A DNA stretch of 64,000 bases from SABY01 sp964523795 (GTDB lineage Bacteria > Bacteroidota > Bacteroidia > Bacteroidales > 4484-276). Location: NCBI GenBank assembly GCA_964523795.1, contig CAZGAO010000003.1, forward strand, positions 1 through 64,000, written 5' to 3'. Under the pieces are notes generated by a model. That model had not been told where the DNA came from and did not search any database. It saw only the letters and a list, made by a program, of their open reading frames with translations. This document shows positions 59,444-64,000 of the stretch, piece by piece (positions within the stretch are counted from its first letter, which is position 1; every line of letters begins with the position of its first letter). A program made the position numbers and the translations under genes.

Positions 59444-60520
59444 TCATTTATACTCCAAAATCTCCGCCTCATCTTTGATTATCATCATGGCACTATCGGC
59501 CAGGGCATCCATATCCGAAACAAAGGGCGAAATAATTACATTGCCCAGTTTTAAAATTCTCCTTTTAACTTCCTCGGTAAAGAACTTGGATTGGAAGATA
59601 TTGCCGCTAAGGATAATGGCTTCGATAGGATTTTCGAGTACCACATACATGGAACCTATTTCTTTGGCCAATTGATAAGCCATAGCTTTGAGAATAAAGG
59701 CGGCTTTTTCGTTGCCTTCTTTTATCATGCTTTCGATAAGGTTGATGTTGTTGGTGCCAAGGTGCGCCATCAGCCCGCCTTCGTGAACCAACATTTTGCG
59801 CAAATCCGACCGCTGGTATTTGCCGCTAAAGCAAACATCGATCAGGTCGCCATAAGGGATATTTCCGGCGCGGGTGTACGAAAAAGGGCCATCGCCATCG
59901 TAGGCCTGATTTACATCTACAACTTTTCCCTTACTATGGGCACCCACCGAGATGCCACCTTCGCCCACGTGGGCAATGATGAGGTTGAGCTCGTTGTATT
60001 GCCTGTTGATGGAATTGGCATAGTTGCGTCCGGCAAATTTGTGGTTCAGGGCGTGGAAAATCGACTTGCGCTCAAACATTGGGTGGCCTGATACTTTGGC
60101 CAGCGCATCCATTTCGTCCACCACTACCGGGTCGGACAGGAAGGCACGTGCTTGCGGTATCATCGAGGCAATGCGGTCGGCGATGAGGCCGCCCAGATTG
60201 GTCTCGTGCATTTTGCTTTCCTGGCGCAGATCGTTTTTCAGGGCTTCGTTTATTTCGTAAATCCCCGATTTGATGGGTTTCACCAGCCCGCCACGACCAA
60301 TTACAATTTCTATTTCGCTGAGCTTGATATCGTTTTCTTTCAGCTCGTGCAGGATTTGATCGGTACGCGATCCTTCCTGCTCAAGCACTTCCTCATTACT
60401 TTGGGCAAGGGCCTTGTCCAGTTTTATGGTTTTGAAAAAGACCCAACTGTTGTTTTGAAAAACACCAATTTTGGTGTCGTTTACCTGAGGGTAAATTACA
60501 AGGATTTTTCTGGTTAGCAT
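59444..60520 (-). CDS. buk: Butyrate kinase
   Basis: 358 residues, ASKHA (acetokinase) superfamily. ILVIYPQVNDTKIGVF (N-terminal phosphate segment), VIGRGGLVKPI, IAHVGEGGISVGAH and AIILSGNIFQ are characteristic. It interconverts butyryl-phosphate and butyrate with ATP. The partner phosphotransbutyrylase gene (ptb) is not in the window. With the SCAD-type acyl-CoA dehydrogenase and acetoacetyl-CoA synthetase nearby it hints at butyrate or branched short-chain acid metabolism. The gene is alone on its strand. Confidence 0.93.
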   Translation of the reverse strand: MLTRKILVIYPQVNDTKIGVFQNNSWVFFKTIKLDKALAQSNEEVLEQEGSRTDQILHELKENDIKLSEIEIVIGRGGLVKPIKSGIYEINEALKNDLRQESKMHETNLGGLIADRIASMIPQARAFLSDPVVVDEMDALAKVSGHPMFERKSIFHALNHKFAGRNYANSINRQYNELNLIIAHVGEGGISVGAHSKGKVVDVNQAYDGDGPFSYTRAGNIPYGDLIDVCFSGKYQRSDLRKMLVHEGGLMAHLGTNNINLIESMIKEGNEKAAFILKAMAYQLAKEIGSMYVVLENPIEAIILSGNIFQSKFFTEEVKRRILKLGNVIISPFVSDMDALADSAMMIIKDEAEILEYK

Positions 60521-60631
60521 AGCTTATCGTGTTTTAGCTAATTATTAGACAACAAATCAATTTTCAAAAATATAATTTTTTTGCAAGCAACAAGCTAAAC
60601 GTAACAATTCTATGTGTTTTTGAAATTATTT

Positions 60632-60639
60632 TAATTTTG
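60632..60639 (+). promoter_or_regulatory. -7 box for the AraC-type regulator
   Basis: TAATTTTG, exact TAnnTTTG match, 31-38 bases before the ATG at 60670. Confidence 0.45.
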
Positions 60640-60669
60640 CCCTCCACAAAAATTTGAGCGCATTTTTTG

Positions 60670-62037
60670 ATGAAATCTATTTTTATCATCTCTTTGTTAC
60701 TTTTTCAGAGCTTTTTGTTTTCACAAAATGCGGGCTTAAAAAATATTCAGATCCCCTACAATTCTTCCGACATCCTAATTGATGGAAATCTTGACGACTG
60801 GAATCAGTATTTTCAATACCACTTTTCGGATACCAACCAAAAACTAAACAATACTCCCGGCCATCAGCTTATGGCCTTTTACGATGAAAGTTATGATTAT
60901 ACAGGTGTTTTTCTGCCACAATCCCGGAATAGTGTTGATGTCAGAGTTTGCTGGAATCTTAGCAATCTATATTTTGCTTTCCTTGTAAACGACAGCCACC
61001 TGTGGGCGCAAAATAGCATCGAAGGCAAATATCCCGATTTGCATCTGAACGATGGTATCGAAATTTATATCGACAGTAAAAATGACAGCAAGGATAAAAT
61101 GGACATCAACGATTATCAGTTTATGATCGACATTTCGGGATTGAATCTGGTTTTTAGGGGCGACCGCGAATTGCTTGCCAGCGATACGATGGTAACTCCA
61201 AAAAAAAGTGGCCAGAATATTTATTTTCAATACAAGACTAGTTATTCAGGAACCTTAAATGATACAATCCCCGACAAGGGTTTTGTTGTGGAAGTAATGA
61301 TTCCTTTTGCCGCCATTGGCCTGACTGCCGAAACAGGCATGAAACTGCGTCTGGATCTTTGCAACAACGACAACGATTACAACCTGGATGGCGTGGATTC
61401 ATATCAGGAAAAAGCCAAGCGGTACTGGCCTTTCAACTGGTCGGGCTATTGCGATTTTGGTTACCCCGAAACCTGGATTGAGGCTGAACTCGTTGGAGAG
61501 CCTGACTTTTTTGATAAACTTTCAGGCGATAAAATGCGCCGATGGTTCAAGTTTTATACCCTCGTATTTTTGACGACTATCCTAATCATAAGCCTGCTTT
61601 TGCTTAGGATGCGAAAATTGAGGCGTTTGCCTTTACGGACTGAAATAGAAACTTCAAAAGTTATTTTTCTTGAAAAACAGGAAATCGGTTCATCCATCGA
61701 AACTAACGATAATGCAGGTCTCCTAAAAAAGGCTGCAGCATTCATCAGCGAAAATTATAATGAAAACCTAAGCTCCGAAAAACTGGCTCAACATCTTTGT
61801 GTTTCGCTACGCAAATTGCAACGCATTACGCGTGAAGAACTCGATACCACACCCACCAATTTTATCTACATGGTAAAATTAAATTTAGCTGCCGATTATC
61901 TAAAAAAACACAAGGGCAATATTTCGGAAACAGCCTACGAATTTGGATTCTCCGACCCCGGATATTTCTCCAAACTCTTTAAAAAACACTTTGGAATGTC
62001 GCCCGCCGAGTTTTTGGCAAATAACGACAAAGAATAG
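60670..62037 (+). CDS. Membrane-bound AraC-type regulator with CBM9-like sensor domain
   Basis: 455 residues from the ATG at 60670 (a TTG lies directly before it). A signal peptide or signal anchor (about 1-19) is followed by a CBM9-like beta domain (about 30-275: ILIDGNLDDWNQYF, RVCWNLSNLYFAFLVNDSHLW, DGIEIYIDSK), a membrane helix (about 298-315) and a C-terminal AraC HTH domain (about 355-452: LAQHLCVSLRKLQRITREELDTTPTNFI, YEFGFSDPGYFSKLFKKHFGMSPAEF). This predicts a one-component transmembrane regulator: a sugar-type sensor outside, DNA-binding inside. Target genes are unknown. Confidence 0.85.
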   Translation: MKSIFIISLLLFQSFLFSQNAGLKNIQIPYNSSDILIDGNLDDWNQYFQYHFSDTNQKLNNTPGHQLMAFYDESYDYTGVFLPQSRNSVDVRVCWNLSNLYFAFLVNDSHLWAQNSIEGKYPDLHLNDGIEIYIDSKNDSKDKMDINDYQFMIDISGLNLVFRGDRELLASDTMVTPKKSGQNIYFQYKTSYSGTLNDTIPDKGFVVEVMIPFAAIGLTAETGMKLRLDLCNNDNDYNLDGVDSYQEKAKRYWPFNWSGYCDFGYPETWIEAELVGEPDFFDKLSGDKMRRWFKFYTLVFLTTILIISLLLLRMRKLRRLPLRTEIETSKVIFLEKQEIGSSIETNDNAGLLKKAAAFISENYNENLSSEKLAQHLCVSLRKLQRITREELDTTPTNFIYMVKLNLAADYLKKHKGNISETAYEFGFSDPGYFSKLFKKHFGMSPAEFLANNDKE

Positions 62038-62355
62038 TAAGTCCGGTTATTTTTGTACTTTGTTACCGTCTGGTATTTCCTTTAATTCATAATTTGTACT
62101 TCGCCCGCCAATTTATTCTCCGCATAATTTTTATTCTCCGCAAATAATGCCCAGATTATTAAGGCTAATCTCCGCATGTTTTGTCTTTTTTACTAGGCGA
62201 TAACAATTGGATTTGCACAATAGTGCTGTATTAACGGATGAGTTTAATCATTTAATATTTGCATAAACTACGAAAAATAGCACCCTTACCGTATTCTCCA
62301 TGCACTTGTCGCTATCGTCCCAGTGTTTTTTTCTCTCCCGTTTTAGTTTTGCATC
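62038..62355. other. Gene-free 318-base gap
   Basis: AT-rich, with repeated TTATTCTCCGCA words (about 62112-62146). No gene, RNA or terminator hairpin was recognised. Confidence 0.5.
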
Positions 62356-62580
62356 ATGCAAACACACCTTACTATTATTTCCGGTATTTGTGGCCTAATC
62401 ATCATTTTTGGTAGCGCAGCCTTACACCCAAATCACTTTAAATGGGTGGCCGGAATTTTCGCATTGTTGGTAATCCTTTTTATCAGGATATCGCTTGGTG
62501 AGGTAAGTTTGAAATTAGAATTTCAGTTAACATCAATTTGTTGGCTCTGCGTAATTGCAACAATACTTTTTTTGGTATAA
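62356..62580 (+). CDS. Small hypothetical membrane protein
   Basis: 74 residues, nearly all hydrophobic: three membrane helices (about 4-22, 29-47, 56-74) with short polar loops. No family recognised. It is short and lacks a clear ribosome site, so it is only moderately supported. A REP palindrome follows 12 bases after its stop. Confidence 0.5.
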   Translation: MQTHLTIISGICGLIIIFGSAALHPNHFKWVAGIFALLVILFIRISLGEVSLKLEFQLTSICWLCVIATILFLV

Positions 62581-62592
62581 AATACCCAAGTT

Positions 62593-62620
62593 GTAGAGAC
62601 GCGCAAATTGCGCGTCTCTG
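62593..62620. repeat. REP palindrome (GCGC subtype, GTAGAG head)
   Basis: GTAGAGACGCGC / GCGCGTCTCTG around AAATT. The head is GTAGAG as in the 53.5 kb array, the arms are GCGC as in most others. Confidence 0.85.
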
Positions 62621-62663
62621 CCGGATTTGAAGATAATTTTTAATTAACGAATATCTAAATGCT

Positions 62664-64000
62664 ATGAAAACCTTTACAACTTTTGCCTTAGCCATGATTT
62701 TGAGTGTTGTGGCACTCGCGCAGAATTACGAGCAAATCCCACTCAGCGAAATCACAAAAATTGCCAACCGAAATGCTGAAGCCCTCTGGGGCGAATGCTT
62801 TCCGGCCGAGCCTATTCCGTATTATGGCCAGGATGATAAGATCATAGCCTGGCGATTTAACTATTCCATCGGAGTACCCTTTCCCGAAAGGGAAAAAATA
62901 ATTAGTGATTGCAGGCATAACGAAGATTGCGCAGATCGCTACTTGCAATGGGGTGGTGATAATTACGGTAGGATTCTGATTGCCGCACGAAATAACATGC
63001 CGGTTATGCTGGAATACTCCAAATGCCTTTCGGCAGAATTTGCGCTGCATACGAAATTTGCTAAACTTTCAAGCAAAGCATTTTCGGATGGTGAATCGGT
63101 GGCGGGAAAGATTTACTATTTGAACCATTTTAATACCTGGCAGGAAATCAGTGATGGTAAAGAAATCAAATACATCTGCACTTCGCCTACGGGGGGCATC
63201 AAATCCCAAACTGAATTTGAGAACAAAAAAAATGAATCGGGATATTTTTGCGAAACCGGAGATTTTGATAAACTCTGGGCAAAATACCAAAATGGATTTG
63301 TAGTGTCGAACAAGGCCGATAAATACATCCCCGATCATCAGTACATGCCTTTTTACGATTGGAGCTATGGGTGCAGCCCCACCGCCGCAGCCATGCTTTT
63401 TGCCTGGTACGACAACCGTTCAGCCATCACCGATTACAAATATTCCTGCTTTGTAAACTGGCATTACCAGCGGTGGGATTCATTGGAAAACCAAACCGAT
63501 TACAATGTTTCAAACCTGCAAAAGGATCTGGCCATAGCCATGCATACGGATACTTTAACCGGAAACACTTCGAGCTACGATTTGGATAATGGAATGCAGC
63601 ATGTTGCCAATAGTCAACGGGGATACAATTTTGATATCGAAGATTATTTTACTTTTTTGTGGACACGAACAAAAAATGATATTGATGACGGAAGGCCACT
63701 AATAGTAAGTATTCCGGGACATTCAACCACCGGTGTTGGCTACAACAATTCCAGCGATGTTGCCATAACTCATTACACCCACGACCCTCCCGAGCATTTA
63801 GTTTATGTAAGCCGATGGAGCATCGACATGACCGTGCGGGCAAAAAAGGGCGGAGGCAAAGGAGCGCACGTGAAACTAATTTCGCCTTATGGCGATCCGC
63901 GATATAGCCGGAATGGTCAGGGCGAAGTATATAACGAAGGCAACTGGGCCGAAATACTTTGGGAAGCCGATGAGGTAGAAGATTCTTATGTTGATATTAG
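62664..64000 (+). CDS. Secreted C39-like cysteine peptidase (3' end outside window)
   Basis: The frame opens at ATG 62664 and remains open to the window edge (445 codons visible). A signal peptide (1-20, ending ALAQ) precedes a ~200-residue N-terminal region, then a papain-like/C39_2-type core: DWSYGCSPTAAAMLFAWYDN with the candidate nucleophile C237, and a His in SIPGHSTTGVGYN (H353). Such proteins in Bacteroidota are often large, with T9SS tails; here the C-terminus is not seen. Substrate unknown. A bacteriocin-type role is not implied. Confidence 0.75.
   Translation, partial: MKTFTTFALAMILSVVALAQNYEQIPLSEITKIANRNAEALWGECFPAEPIPYYGQDDKIIAWRFNYSIGVPFPEREKIISDCRHNEDCADRYLQWGGDNYGRILIAARNNMPVMLEYSKCLSAEFALHTKFAKLSSKAFSDGESVAGKIYYLNHFNTWQEISDGKEIKYICTSPTGGIKSQTEFENKKNESGYFCETGDFDKLWAKYQNGFVVSNKADKYIPDHQYMPFYDWSYGCSPTAAAMLFAWYDNRSAITDYKYSCFVNWHYQRWDSLENQTDYNVSNLQKDLAIAMHTDTLTGNTSSYDLDNGMQHVANSQRGYNFDIEDYFTFLWTRTKNDIDDGRPLIVSIPGHSTTGVGYNNSSDVAITHYTHDPPEHLVYVSRWSIDMTVRAKKGGGKGAHVKLISPYGDPRYSRNGQGEVYNEGNWAEILWEADEVEDSYVDI

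Overview
The window looks like chromosome from an environmental, probably anaerobic or facultative member of the Bacteroidota (Bacteroidales/Marinilabiliales-like). The signs are a TonB receptor with a carboxypeptidase-like N-terminal domain, PorV/PorQ-like and type IX secretion (T9SS) tail proteins, a sensor kinase with a Reg_prop propeller, Bacteroidota-type TAnnTTTG promoter boxes and several Bacteroidota-typical DUF families. No rRNA, tRNA or CRISPR locus was seen.

Layout. 1-5.8 kb: a lipoprotein, a LytS-type propeller sensor kinase and its LytTR response regulator, both with TTG starts. 5.9-15.2 kb: a co-directional set of TonB receptor, 1447-residue exoprotein and PorV/PorQ-like barrel, probably a surface uptake or secretion unit. 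15.3-21.6 kb: housekeeping genes (greA, HIT protein, nadB, secG, groES-groEL). 21.9-30.5 kb, minus strand: DUF3307 protein, satD, ettA, DUF481 barrel, DUF308 membrane protein, two glycosyltransferases and an LptF/LptG permease. 32.2-36.8 kb, minus strand: a respiratory cytochrome cluster (cytochrome b, 7-heme, mono-heme, DUF5777 barrel, mono-heme lipoprotein, and a 6-heme lipoprotein with a collagen-like stretch). It is divergent from an FNR-like regulator, with an FNR-like palindrome between the two promoters.

40-57.9 kb: a dispersed leucine/acyl-CoA catabolism island. It holds methylcrotonyl-CoA carboxylase beta and alpha subunits, a methylglutaconyl-CoA hydratase-like enzyme, an acyl-CoA dehydrogenase, an aminotransferase, acetoacetyl-CoA synthetase and an HMG-CoA-lyase-like protein; a butyrate kinase lies beyond. 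Unusually, these genes are separated by selfish or decaying elements: a DUF4160/DUF2442-XRE pair, a RelE/ParE pair, a wrecked antitoxin-PIN locus next to an orphan HigA, a uracil-DNA-glycosylase-like gene broken by one amber codon, and many short hairpin repeats.

The most interesting system is a REP/RAYT pair. A Y1 (HUH) transposase gene at 53.7 kb is preceded by four 33-bp-phased palindromes and carries another palindrome inside its own reading frame. About a dozen related palindromes lie between genes from 19 to 62.6 kb, and their arms vary in a compensated way that keeps the hairpin. The right end has an unusual membrane-bound AraC-type regulator with a CBM9-like sensor domain and a C39-like peptidase gene cut by the window edge.
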